Origin: Curtobacterium flaccumfaciens | GTDB lineage: Bacteria; Actinomycetota; Actinomycetes; Actinomycetales; Microbacteriaceae | Assembly (NCBI RefSeq): GCF_013359815.1 | Contig: NZ_JABMCF010000040.1 | Coordinates: 62,001-126,000 of the forward strand | Direction: 5' to 3' | DNA: 64,000 nt | Shown here: positions 42,703 through 51,043 of the stretch, one piece after another | Numbering within the stretch: the stretch's first letter is position 1 | Layout: each line of letters opens with the position of its first letter | Notes under the pieces: generated by a model | What the model saw: the letters and a program-made list of their open reading frames with translations, nothing else | What the model was told of the DNA's origin: nothing | Database searches by the model: none | Position numbers and translations under genes: made by a program

Positions 42703-43445
42703 GCGTCCGCCCCGTGGTGCGTGGAGGCCGGGAGGACCGGATCACCTTCTGCGAGCCGCCTCACCTCCGTCCCGTGGTCGGGTCCAGGGCCCCACGCGGA
42801 CACGTACGCCGCCGCCGCGGATCCGGGGTCGGCTGCAGCACAGATGCCCGACACGATCGCGACCCCTGCGGCACCGGCAGCCCGGAGCGGCACGACGTCG
42901 TCGAGGGTCACCCCGCCGATCGCCACGCACGGCACGTCGGTCGCGGCGGCCAGCCGGGCGAACCCATCGTGGCCCAGCGCCGGCGGGTGGTCCGCCTTCG
43001 TCGCCGTGGGGTGCACGACCCCGACGCCGAGCAGGTCCACGGTGCCGCGGGGGAGCCGTTCGACGGCAGCAAGGTGCGCGAGCGTGTTCGCGGTGAGACC
43101 GACGTGGGCGTCCGCTCCGAGCAGGGCACGGGCGGCCGTGACGGGGACGTCGGACTGGCCGAGGTGCACGCCCGCGACCCGGTGTCCCGCGTGCCGTGCG
43201 GCGAGGGCGACGTCGAGCCGGTCGTCGACCACCACCGTCGCACGGTCCCCGACGGCGTCGGCGACGGCCGCGGTCAGCGCGAGCAGGTCACGCGCCGAGG
43301 CGTCCTTGTCCCGCACCTGCACGATCCGGACCCCGGCGTGCACGGCGGCACGGACGACCCCGAGCACCCCGATGCCGTGCCGGTCGGCCAGGGCGCCGTC
43401 GGTCACCAGGTAGACGCCGAACCCGGCGGACTGCAGCCCGCTCAT
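42699..43445 (-). CDS. thiE: Thiamine-phosphate synthase
   Basis: 248 residues. [11 protein letters not shown] at the start, [37 protein letters not shown] and [11 protein letters not shown] are the ThiE signatures for pyrophosphate and substrate binding. It joins HMP-pyrophosphate and thiazole phosphate. ATG at 43445 overlaps the thiM stop (ATGA). A relative of the GGAGGCCCGG word (GGAGGACCGG, near 42728) lies in the 3' codons. The C-terminal ~25 residues extend beyond the usual barrel end. Confidence 0.92.
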   Translation of the reverse strand: MSGLQSAGFGVYLVTDGALADRHGIGVLGVVRAAVHAGVRIVQVRDKDASARDLLALTAAVADAVGDRATVVVDDRLDVALAARHAGHRVAGVHLGQSDVPVTAARALLGADAHVGLTANTLAHLAAVERLPRGTVDLLGVGVVHPTATKADHPPALGHDGFARLAAATDVPCVAIGGVTLDDVVPLRAAGAAGVAIVSGICAAADPGSAAAAYVSAWGPGPDHGTEVRRLAEGDPVLPASTHHGADA

Positions 43446-44308
43446 GCCGGCACCGCCCGGGTGTCGACCGCAGGAGCCCTCTCGACCGTGATCCGGGCCT
43501 CGCGGACGACGTCCTCCGGAGTCAGCGACGCCAACCGGTCGAGGAACAGCGGCTGGAAGGTCCCCGGCCCGCCGGCGTCCCGCGCCGCGAGTTCCGCGGC
43601 GATCGTGTGCACGGCGGTGGCGGCGACGGCAGCGGCGCCCGCGTCCTCCGGCGCGACCGACGTGAACGCGGCGACGACCGCGCCGAGCGCACACCCACCA
43701 CCGGTGATCCGCGTGAGCAGGTCGGTCCCGTTCGCCACCCGGACCACACCGATGCCCGGCGCGACCAGCAGGTCGACCGCACCCGACACGGCCACCGCGG
43801 CCACGAGCCTCCCGTCCGAAGCAGTGACGGACGCGACCCGGGCGTCCTCCGTGCCCACGGTGCTGTCGACCCCGCGGCCACCGGCCGAGTCGCCGAGCAG
43901 GGCGAGCACCTCGGAGGCGTTGCCCCGCAGCACCGTCGGGTGCAACGCGAGCAGGTCGCGCGCCAGGGCGGTGCGCACCGGCAGCGAGCCGACCGCCACC
44001 GGGTCGAGGACCCACGGAGTGTCCGCGTCCCGGGCGGCGTGCACGGCCTCGAGCGCGGCGACCCGCGGTTCGGCGTGCGGAGTGCCGGTGTTCACCAGCA
44101 GGGCATCCGCGACGCGGGCGAACGGCCCCGCCTCGGTCGCCACGTCGACCATCGCGGGCGAGGCCCCGAGTGCGAGCAGCACGTTCGCCGTGACGTTCTG
44201 CACGACGGTGTTCGTGATGCACTGCACCAGCGGGGCCCGGGCACGCACGGCCTCGAGCAGTTCGGCGGTTCGGTGGGCCCAGGCAGGGGAGGGCGCAGCG
44301 GTTTCCAT
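43442..44308 (-). CDS. thiM: Hydroxyethylthiazole kinase
   Basis: 288 residues. [20 protein letters not shown] is the start of ThiM proteins, and [17 protein letters not shown] contains the anion hole with the catalytic Cys. It phosphorylates the thiazole alcohol for thiamine salvage. ATG at 44308 has AAGGGA seven bases upstream, and that ribosome site is part of the TPP riboswitch. First gene of thiM-thiE-thiD/tenA, all linked by four-base overlaps. Confidence 0.92.
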   Translation of the reverse strand: METAAPSPAWAHRTAELLEAVRARAPLVQCITNTVVQNVTANVLLALGASPAMVDVATEAGPFARVADALLVNTGTPHAEPRVAALEAVHAARDADTPWVLDPVAVGSLPVRTALARDLLALHPTVLRGNASEVLALLGDSAGGRGVDSTVGTEDARVASVTASDGRLVAAVAVSGAVDLLVAPGIGVVRVANGTDLLTRITGGGCALGAVVAAFTSVAPEDAGAAAVAATAVHTIAAELAARDAGGPGTFQPLFLDRLASLTPEDVVREARITVERAPAVDTRAVPA

Positions 44309-44311
44309 GGA

Positions 44312-44392
44312 CGATCCCTTCGCGAGTACGAGCTCGAGCAGGTTCGACGGGTGTGATCTCAGCCGCTGGATGCGGCACCCCGTGTCTCGAGC
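44312..44392 (-). promoter_or_regulatory. TPP riboswitch (THI element)
   Basis: Read on the minus strand, the conserved blocks appear in order: CACGGGGTGC, GGCTGAGATCACACCCGT, GAACCTG, and GCGAAGGGA just before the thiM start. The CTGAGA block binds the pyrimidine of TPP. The last block includes the ribosome site, so control is probably by blocking translation. Confidence 0.9.
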
Positions 44393-44460
44393 GACACCGT
44401 ACACGACGCCCGGTGACCACTTCGAGGCCCGCTCCGGGCACCGTGTGCCAGGGTTGGACC

Positions 44461-45357
44461 GTGCCAGATGCAACGCCCCCCGGGCCCCCACCCGGCCCCC
44501 GCGACCCCGGTGACGCCTGGGCGGTCGGCCCCGACGGCACCAAGGCGTGGGGACGCTTCGGCGCCGCAGGCCTGCTCGTCGACGACGGCGCCGGCCGCGT
44601 GCTCCTGCAGCACCGCGTCGAGTGGAGCCACCACGGCGGCACCTGGGGCATCCCCGGCGGCGCACGGCACCAGGGCGAAGCAGCGGTGACCGCCGCCCTC
44701 CGCGAGTCCGCCGAGGAGGCCGGCGTCCCCGACGACGCGATCGCCCTGCGCCACACGGCGCTGCTCGACCTGGGGTTCTGGACCTACACGACCGTCGTGG
44801 GGCGCGCCTCCCGACCCTTCGAACCCGTCATCGCCGACCTCGAGAGCCTCGCGCTGTCGTGGATCCCGATCGACCAGGTCGACGAACTGCCCCTGCACCC
44901 CGGCTTCGGCAGGTCGTGGCCGGCGCTCCGCGCCACGATCGCGACCACCCCGCACGTCGTCGTCGACGCCGCGAACGTCGTCGGCAGCGTGCCCGACGGC
45001 TGGTGGAAGGACCGAGCCGGCGCCGCATCGCGCCTGCTGGCACAGGTGTCGGCGCTCGCCGAGGGCGGGGTCGCCGCATCGTTGCTCGACCTGCCGTTCG
45101 CGCGGTGGTGGCCGCGGTGGACCGTGGTGCTCGAGGGGGAGGCCCGGGCCGCCGCGGACGATGCCGGTACCGGCGCTGTCGACGTCGTCCGTGCTCTGGC
45201 TTCCGGCGACGACGCCATCGTCGAGTCCGCGCAGGCCGCGGTGCAGGCCGGCGACGGGCCGGTCGTCGTCGTGACGGCCGACCGCGAGCTCCGCGACCGC
45301 GTCGAGGCCCTCGGCGCGGTCGTCCACGGGCCGTCCTGGTTGCGCGACCAGCTGTAG
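44461..45357 (+). CDS. NUDIX hydrolase fused to a NYN/PIN-like domain
   Basis: 298 residues. The N-terminal NUDIX fold (about 20-150) has the box [20 protein letters not shown] followed by AGV, complete for GX5EX7REUXEEXGU. The C-terminal part (about 165-298) begins [17 protein letters not shown] and ends [18 protein letters not shown]; this acidic layout looks like YacP-type NYN nucleases. That would pair a nucleotide pyrophosphatase with an RNA-cutting domain. GTG at 44461 follows CAGGGT by six bases. The fusion is read from sequence patterns only. Divergent from thiM. Confidence 0.75.
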   Translation: MPDATPPGPPPGPRDPGDAWAVGPDGTKAWGRFGAAGLLVDDGAGRVLLQHRVEWSHHGGTWGIPGGARHQGEAAVTAALRESAEEAGVPDDAIALRHTALLDLGFWTYTTVVGRASRPFEPVIADLESLALSWIPIDQVDELPLHPGFGRSWPALRATIATTPHVVVDAANVVGSVPDGWWKDRAGAASRLLAQVSALAEGGVAASLLDLPFARWWPRWTVVLEGEARAAADDAGTGAVDVVRALASGDDAIVESAQAAVQAGDGPVVVVTADRELRDRVEALGAVVHGPSWLRDQL

Positions 45358-45460
45358 CCGCCTGGACCGCCGTGTTCCGGATGGTGACCGAGCGGCCGTC
45401 GGTCGCTGCCGGTACGCTGGCCCTGACGTCAACGGAGACGCAACACGCAGGAGGTTCCCC

Positions 45461-46207
45461 TTGGAGCGCATCACCAGGGCCGACGACCGAGTCCACCGCC
45501 CCGCCGGGCCGTGGACCCCCACGGTGCACCGGCTGCTCGCCCACCTGCACGAGCAGGGGTTCGTCGCAGCCCCCGAACCGATCGCCCTCGGTGACACCCT
45601 CGAGACGGTCTCGTTCGTCCCCGGTGTCGCGGGCGAGTACCCCTGGACCGAGGACATCGCCAGCGAGGCCGCCCTCGTCACCAGCGCCCGCCTGCTCCGC
45701 CAGTTCCACGACGCCGCCGCCAGCTTCCCGCGCAGCGCCACCGACGACCTCTGGTCCCAGGCCGACCGTGCCCCCGTCGAGACGATCGTGCACGGCGACT
45801 TCGCCCCGTACAACTGCGTCTACGACGGCATCGCCGCCGTCGGCCTGATCGACTTCGACACCGCCCACCCCGGGCCACGCGTCTGGGACGTCGCGAGTGC
45901 CGTCTACCGGTTCGCACCGTTCACCACCGGCGCTGTCGAGGGATCGACCGCCCCCGACCTCGACGAGCGGCTCGCACGGGCCGCCGAGTTCTGCCGCGCC
46001 TACGCCCTCGACGACCGCTCCCGCAGCGTCCTGGCCGAGACGATGATCGCGTCCCTCGTCGCCCTGGTCACGACGATCGAGCACGAGGCCGCCGCCGGCA
46101 ACCCGAAGTTCGTCAGCGACCTGCAGCACGGCCACGCCGACCTGTACCGCGCCGACGTCGCCTACCTGGAGCAGCACGCCGACGCCGTAACCGCCGCCGT
46201 CGCGTGA
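45461..46207 (+). CDS. APH-family phosphotransferase
   Basis: 248 residues. The catalytic loop is VHGDFAPYNC and the metal site IDFDTAHPG, as in aminoglycoside/choline kinase-like enzymes. The N-terminal nucleotide lobe is short. The substrate is unknown. Start is TTG at 45461 with a strong AGGAGG six bases upstream; TACGCT at 45413-45418 is a likely -10. The stop overlaps the next start by four bases. Confidence 0.82.
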   Translation: MERITRADDRVHRPAGPWTPTVHRLLAHLHEQGFVAAPEPIALGDTLETVSFVPGVAGEYPWTEDIASEAALVTSARLLRQFHDAAASFPRSATDDLWSQADRAPVETIVHGDFAPYNCVYDGIAAVGLIDFDTAHPGPRVWDVASAVYRFAPFTTGAVEGSTAPDLDERLARAAEFCRAYALDDRSRSVLAETMIASLVALVTTIEHEAAAGNPKFVSDLQHGHADLYRADVAYLEQHADAVTAAVA

Positions 46208-47280
46208 CCACCAGCCCCGCGCGGCTCCGCACGGCGCGGTTCGCGGCGCAGGGCATCGCGGTGCCTGGACTGCGCCCCACCGAGGTCGTCGAGCGGATGC
46301 TGGCGGTGCAGGGGCAGGACCTCGGCCAGGTGCTCTGGGCCATCGGGGTCCGCGCTCCCGGATCGTCGCGGGACGACGTCCGTGAGGCCTTCGACCGCGG
46401 GGAACTCGTCCGCTCGTGGCCGATGCGCGGCACCCTGCACGCCTTGCGCCCCGACGACCTGCGACTGCTGCTCTCGCTCACCGCCGAACGGACGCTCCGC
46501 ACGATCGCCCGACGCGCCACCGAGCTCGGCATCGACGACGCCCTGCTCGGCCGGGCCCGGGACGCGACGATCGCGTCCCTGGGCGGTGGTCGTGCGCTGG
46601 TCCGGGACGACCTGTTCGCGGCGTACCGCACTGCCGGCATCGACCCGGCCGGAGGCCGCGGCTACCACCTGGTCCTGCAGCTCGCGCAGGAGGGCCTCGT
46701 CGCCTGGGGCCCCACCGCCCGCGTCGGGCAGGGGCTCGTGCTGCTCGACGAGTGGGAACCCGCCACCGCTGACCTGCCGGACCGCGACGAAGCCCTCCGC
46801 CGGGTCCTGCTCGGGTACCTGCGTGGCCGTGGCCCCGCGACCGAGGCCGACGCCGCGAGCTGGACGAAGCTGCCGCTCGGTGACGTCCGCCGAGCGCGGG
46901 CGGCGGCGGGGAACGCGGTGGAGGACCTCGGCGACGGGCTCCTCGACCTCGCCGACCGGCCGGCAGCCGCGCGCGTCCCCACCGGGCACCTGCTCCCCGG
47001 CTTCGACGAGTACCTGCTCGGGTACGCCGACCGGTCCGCGCAGCTCGACCCCGCCCACGCCGACCGGGTCGTCCCCGGGGCCAACGGCATGTTCCTGCCG
47101 ATGGCCGTCGTCCGGGGTCGCGTCGTCGGCACCTGGAAGCGCACCGAGCGCAGGGCCGGGCACCTCGTCACCGTCACACCCTTCGGTGCCCTCGATGCGG
47201 CATCGGTCCGCGCGCTCGAGGCGGCGGCCGCGCGGTACGCGGCGTTCCTCGGTGCGCCCGTCGCGACCACGGTGGTCTGA
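46204..47280 (+). CDS. Winged-helix HTH_42 protein, AlkZ-like DNA glycosylase
   Basis: 358 residues of family PF06224, built from tandem winged helices. LAVQGQDLGQ supplies Q36-x-Q38 at the position of the catalytic QxQ of AlkZ, which removes bulky alkylated or crosslinked bases. SWPMRGTLHAL and LLPGFDEYLLGY are family hallmarks. A repair role is inferred. GTG at 46204 overlaps the kinase stop (GTGA), so both proteins come from one message; this resembles self-protection pairs, but no toxin genes are nearby. Confidence 0.85.
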   Translation: MTTSPARLRTARFAAQGIAVPGLRPTEVVERMLAVQGQDLGQVLWAIGVRAPGSSRDDVREAFDRGELVRSWPMRGTLHALRPDDLRLLLSLTAERTLRTIARRATELGIDDALLGRARDATIASLGGGRALVRDDLFAAYRTAGIDPAGGRGYHLVLQLAQEGLVAWGPTARVGQGLVLLDEWEPATADLPDRDEALRRVLLGYLRGRGPATEADAASWTKLPLGDVRRARAAAGNAVEDLGDGLLDLADRPAAARVPTGHLLPGFDEYLLGYADRSAQLDPAHADRVVPGANGMFLPMAVVRGRVVGTWKRTERRAGHLVTVTPFGALDAASVRALEAAAARYAAFLGAPVATTVV

Positions 47281-47391
47281 CGCGACCACCTGCGGACCGT
47301 GTGCCGAGGCTGCCCGGCCGGCGTGGGCCCAGACCGCACCCAGCAACCATGCGGCGGACTCCGACACTGCCTCCGGTAATGTCGCAGGGCC

Positions 47392-48321
47392 ATGACGGAC
47401 AGCCCGGCCGACGCCACCCCCTACGAAGTCCTCGGCGTCCCCGCGACGGCTGACGACGAAGCGCTCCGCCGCGCCTACCGGCGGGCCGCCCGCGAGACCC
47501 ACCCCGACCTCGGCGGCGACGCCCAGCGCTTCCGCCAGGTCCAGCTCGCGTGGGAGCGCATCGGCACGCCGGCAGCCCGGCGCGCGTACGACATCGGGTC
47601 CCGCGCGTACGGCGCGTCCGGGGCGACCGCCGGCAGGGGTGACACCGGTCGCGACGCCTACGCACCCCCGGCAGCGCGTCGCGACACCCGCCCCCGGGCC
47701 CGGTCCCACGGACACCCCGGCGGTCGGTCGCGCGAGGTCTTCCTGCAGGCCGAACGCGAGTGGGTCGGCCTCGGCGACCCCATCGAGGACCCGTACGACC
47801 CCACGCTCATCCGCTCCGCGCCCCGGCACATCCGGCGCCTGCTCGCCGAGGCCCTGGCCGAAGAAGCGACCGCCCTGATCGTCTCCGACATGGGGATCGG
47901 CGTCACGGTGTGGCACGACCTCGACGCCGGGGCCGAGGGCAAGCTCGACCACGCCGTCCTGACCCCGAGCGGGCTCTGGGCCGTCGAGTCCATCGACTGG
48001 GGCGCTCCGGTCCGCGTCGAGCACGGCGAGATCGTCGGCGAGACGCTCGCGCCGGGGGAGCGACCCGTCAAGGAACTCGTCCGCGCCGCCCGTGCCGTGC
48101 AGAAGCAGACCCGGGTGCGGTTCTCCGGGCGGCTGCTCGTCGTGCCGGACGCCGCCGTCACCGAGGACGTGCAGCTCGTCGGCTCCCCGAAGAAGCCCAC
48201 CGCGCTCGTCGTCCGCCGGAGTGCGCTCGCCCAGGTGCTGAACGGCGTCTGGTCGCCGGCCGGTTCCGTCGACGTGTTCGAGATCCGCGACCGCCTGCAG
48301 CAGACCGTCCGCTTCGTCTGA
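47392..48321 (+). CDS. J-domain protein with C-terminal NERD-like domain
   Basis: 309 residues. A J domain (about 8-68) with HPD in ETHPDLGGD, a disordered Gly/Arg linker (about 72-120), then an alpha/beta domain with LDHAVLTPSGLWAVES. That matches the (I/L)DHxxxxPxGxxxxE pattern of NERD nuclease-like domains, though the usual Lys of E-x-K is not seen. It may recruit a DnaK chaperone to a nucleic-acid-associated target. ATG at 47392; TAATGT (47377-47382) is nine bases upstream. Confidence 0.72.
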   Translation: MTDSPADATPYEVLGVPATADDEALRRAYRRAARETHPDLGGDAQRFRQVQLAWERIGTPAARRAYDIGSRAYGASGATAGRGDTGRDAYAPPAARRDTRPRARSHGHPGGRSREVFLQAEREWVGLGDPIEDPYDPTLIRSAPRHIRRLLAEALAEEATALIVSDMGIGVTVWHDLDAGAEGKLDHAVLTPSGLWAVESIDWGAPVRVEHGEIVGETLAPGERPVKELVRAARAVQKQTRVRFSGRLLVVPDAAVTEDVQLVGSPKKPTALVVRRSALAQVLNGVWSPAGSVDVFEIRDRLQQTVRFV

Positions 48322-48421
48322 CCATGACGCCTGCGGCCTGACGCGTGGCGCTGGCCCCGGGCTCGGGGCTCCGGGCTCCGGGCTCCGACCGTCACCGTCC
48401 GACGCGTCGTACGATCACGGC

Positions 48422-48799
48422 ATGCGCGAAGAGGTCGTCGTCGTGGTCGGCGGGTGGGAGCACGACTGCTGCGGGCCCGCCTACGAACGGCAGGCCACGG
48501 CGGCGTTCACCGCGTACGGAAGGACGCCGCGGTTCGCCGAGTCCCGGCACCACGACGACCCGTTCGGCATCACCGAGTTCCGTGGTCGGGTGGCCGATCT
48601 GTTCGTCGTCGCGGAGGACGGCACCCGCATCCCCGTCCACCGCATCCCGTCCGGTCGCGCGCTGGGCGGATCCGATCCGGACGACGACGGGCACCTCGAG
48701 GTGCCCTGGACCGGAGAACGGATCGAGGTCGAGTCCGACACGTTCGAGATCGTGGTCGATGTCCACGTGCCCGGGTCCGGGCCCGCGAAACGTCAGTAG
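48422..48799 (+). CDS. Hypothetical protein with WxxxCCG motif
   Basis: 125 residues, acidic, mostly beta. The N terminus VVVGGWEHDCCGPAYERQ contains a double Cys; the remainder has an OB-like strand pattern (FRGRVADLFVVAEDG). It faintly recalls DUF6578 proteins; not certain. ATG follows TACGAT (48410-48415) by six bases, so probably leaderless. Its last seven bases overlap the convergent S4-protein gene. Confidence 0.65.
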   Translation: MREEVVVVVGGWEHDCCGPAYERQATAAFTAYGRTPRFAESRHHDDPFGITEFRGRVADLFVVAEDGTRIPVHRIPSGRALGGSDPDDDGHLEVPWTGERIEVESDTFEIVVDVHVPGSGPAKRQ

Positions 48800-49155
48800 C
48801 CGCGGAGCTTCTCGAGGTCGCGGCGCTCCCGCTTGCTCGGCCGTCCGGCTCCGCGATCGCGCATCGGGACGAACCCGGCCTCTTCCTTCGACAGCCGCGG
48901 CGGGGTCTTGTCCTCGAAGTGCTTCGCGGCCTCGGGGGCGCTCGTCCGCTTCAGGATGATCCCGGTGACCATGACGATGCGGTCGAAGCCGTTCTGGCGC
49001 ACCCGCACCTCGTCACCGGGGCCGATCGGCTGCGCCGGCTTCGCGCGCTCGCCGTTCACCCGGACGTGACCGGCCTTGCACGCGGCGGTCGCGGCCGACC
49101 GGGTCTTGGTGATCCGGACGGCCCAGATCCAGCTGTCGACCCGGGCCTTCTCCAT
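48793..49155 (-). CDS. S4-domain RNA-binding protein (Hsp15-like)
   Basis: 120 residues. The S4 fold starts at VDSWIWAVRITKTRSAA and includes GHVRVNGERAKPA, as in HslR/Hsp15, which binds stalled 50S subunits carrying a nascent chain. The C terminus is basic (RPSKRERRDLEKLRGY). TAGAGT (49167-49162, minus) ends six bases before the ATG. Its promoter lies nose to nose with that of the next plus-strand gene. Confidence 0.88.
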   Translation of the reverse strand: MEKARVDSWIWAVRITKTRSAATAACKAGHVRVNGERAKPAQPIGPGDEVRVRQNGFDRIVMVTGIILKRTSAPEAAKHFEDKTPPRLSKEEAGFVPMRDRGAGRPSKRERRDLEKLRGY

Positions 49156-49188
49156 GCCGACACTCTAGGCGGCCCGTACCCTGGGGCG

Positions 49189-49446
49189 GTGCATGCGGAC
49201 GAACAGGCGGCGATCGCCCGGGCCCGTGCCCTCGGGGTGCTGCACGACGCCGCGATCGGGGACCGCCTGGTGGTCCGGGCGCACCACGGGGACGGCGCGC
49301 AGGACGCCCTCGGTGAGCTGGTCGCCCGGACGCCCGACGCCGTGACGATCGCCACCCGCCGCGGCCCGGTCGAGGTCCGGCTCGCCGACGTCGTCGCCGC
49401 GAAGCGCGTCCCGCCGCCCCCGCCCGCGCGGCCCGCTCGGCGCTGA
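49189..49446 (+). CDS. Small protein like the SH3 part of Rv0428c
   Basis: 85 residues. GDRLVVRAHHGDGAQDALGE and AVTIATRRGPVEVRLADVVAAKRVPPPP resemble the SH3-like N-terminal module of the mycobacterial acetyltransferase Rv0428c, here without the GNAT part. Start is GTG at 49189, six bases after TACCCT (49177-49182). No acetyltransferase follows; the next 420 bases are repeats. Role unknown. Confidence 0.65.
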   Translation: MHADEQAAIARARALGVLHDAAIGDRLVVRAHHGDGAQDALGELVARTPDAVTIATRRGPVEVRLADVVAAKRVPPPPPARPARR

Positions 49447-49451
49447 CGCGC

Positions 49452-49772
49452 TCGGCTCGCACCGTGCGGACTTGTCGTGCTGTCGAGCCGGGGTCGCACG
49501 GTGCGGACTTCGTCGGCGGGTGCGCCGTCGGAGGCTCGGTGCGGACTTCGTTGGCGAGTGCGTCGTCGGAGGCTCGGTGCGGGGCTGTGGCGCCGCACGG
49601 AGCCACCAGCCCCGGACGGTGTGGCGGAGGCGGCACCGTGCGGGATTCGCGGAGCCGGGGTCGCACGGTGCGGACTTCGTCGGCGGGTGCGTCGTCGGAG
49701 GCTCGATGCGGGGTTGTGGTGCCGCACGGAGCCACCAACCCCGCACAGGCTGACGAACCTCGCACCGTGCGA
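49452..49772. repeat. Irregular repeat array, 49.5-49.8 kb
   Basis: The block starting GAGCCGGGGTCGCACGGTGC occurs at 49485 and 49652. GGTGCGGACTTCG and GTCGGAGGCTCG recur several times, and GCCGCACGGAGCCACCA occurs at 49592 and 49721. Complementary CGCACCGTGCG words allow hairpins at both ends. This fills the 421-base gap 49447-49867; I see no gene in it. Confidence 0.75.
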
Positions 49773-49867
49773 ACCCGGCGCCCCGCCCCACCCCGCCGCG
49801 CACCCGGCCCCGCCCACCCCGGCGAGCCGCAGGCCCCCGCGCCCCGCTCCCGACATACGCTCATCCC

Positions 49868-51025
49868 ATGGCAGTCCCCGTCCCGCTCGGCACCGAGGAC
49901 CGCACCGCCCGCCTCACCCTCCGCCGCCCGGACTCCTGGCGCCGCGAGGACTCAGCCCAGGCGGACCTGCGCGTCACCGGCGACGACGTCGTCCTCACCG
50001 TCCGATCCCGCCCCAGTGACCGCGCGATCGGCGACGAGAACACCGGGCTGCTCGAACGGCTGCCCGGCTCCGTCGAGGGCCTGCTGCTCGTCGGCTGCGA
50101 CCCGTGGACCACCGCCGGCGCCCCGGCCCGGCTGGTCGAGTACGTCCGGCCCGACGAGCACGGCGACGTCGCCGGCACCCACATGCTCTTCGTCACCGGT
50201 CGGCACCGCGTCGACCTGACGATCGAACGCCCGCTCGCCCGGCTGCTCGAGACCGACGACCTCGTGCTCGCGGTCCTCGAGAGCGTCCGCGCCACCGAGA
50301 CGGTCCCGGTCCGCCCCGAGCGTGACCTCGAACCGCTGCCGGTCCCCGCCCCGGCACCGTCGCTCGACGGCCCCCGCCTCAGCACGGACGCGATCGGCAC
50401 CCTGCAGAGCCTCGCCGGACGCCGGTGGAACCCGACGCTCCTCCGCACCGCGGCGGGCCGCGAACTCATCGAGGCGGGCCTCGTCGGCCGGCTCGGCACG
50501 CTGTCGGAGTCGACCCAGACCCTCCTGGAACCCTGGCAGGGCGATGCCCAACCGGTCACGCTGGAACAGCACCTGCCCGACGGGGGCGAGTCGCGCCTCC
50601 AGGCCTGGTCGCAGACCGTCGTCGACGGGACCGACGCGGCGGGTGCCGTGGTCGCGTCCGTCACGCCCGACCGGGCCGTCGCGCTGCTGGCCGGGAGGCT
50701 CGGCATCGGTCCGACGTGGACCTTCCCGTTCCGCACGGGGTCGCTCCCAGGGCACCTGCTCGGCCGCAAGCTGGCCGGCGGTCCGGACGCACCGGACCTG
50801 CCGGAGGCCCTGGCCGAGGCGGACCCGCGCCTCGCGCGGTTCTGGGCCGCGCCGTGGACCGTCTCGTACCTGCGTCGACCGGGAAAGCCGAAGCCGATCA
50901 CGATCGTGCGGGCCGAGGGGCACGGGTTCGCGCGCGTGGGCACGACGAAGGCCGGGGAGACCGCCTTCCGGACGGACTCCCCGGCCAACGTCTACCGGTC
51001 GGTGGTGCGGGCGCTGCTGGGCTGA
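49868..51025 (+). CDS. Hypothetical protein, unknown family
   Basis: 385 residues, soluble, no membrane helix or signal. An N-terminal ~130-residue beta-rich part and a C-terminal ~210-residue part (LSTDAIGTLQSLAGRRWNP onward) are joined by a Pro-rich linker (about 145-165). I do not recognise either. ATG at 49868 follows TACGCT (49856-49861) by six bases, a good leaderless context. Its 3' end is convergent with the protease gene, 18 bases away. Confidence 0.7.
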   Translation: MAVPVPLGTEDRTARLTLRRPDSWRREDSAQADLRVTGDDVVLTVRSRPSDRAIGDENTGLLERLPGSVEGLLLVGCDPWTTAGAPARLVEYVRPDEHGDVAGTHMLFVTGRHRVDLTIERPLARLLETDDLVLAVLESVRATETVPVRPERDLEPLPVPAPAPSLDGPRLSTDAIGTLQSLAGRRWNPTLLRTAAGRELIEAGLVGRLGTLSESTQTLLEPWQGDAQPVTLEQHLPDGGESRLQAWSQTVVDGTDAAGAVVASVTPDRAVALLAGRLGIGPTWTFPFRTGSLPGHLLGRKLAGGPDAPDLPEALAEADPRLARFWAAPWTVSYLRRPGKPKPITIVRAEGHGFARVGTTKAGETAFRTDSPANVYRSVVRALLG

Positions 51026-51043
51026 GCGCGCCCGGTTCTCCCG

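Noticed and set aside
42699..44756. A 685-residue frame covering thiE and beyond
   Set aside because: Only the last 248 residues are ThiE; the rest is an out-of-frame reading of thiM and the riboswitch.
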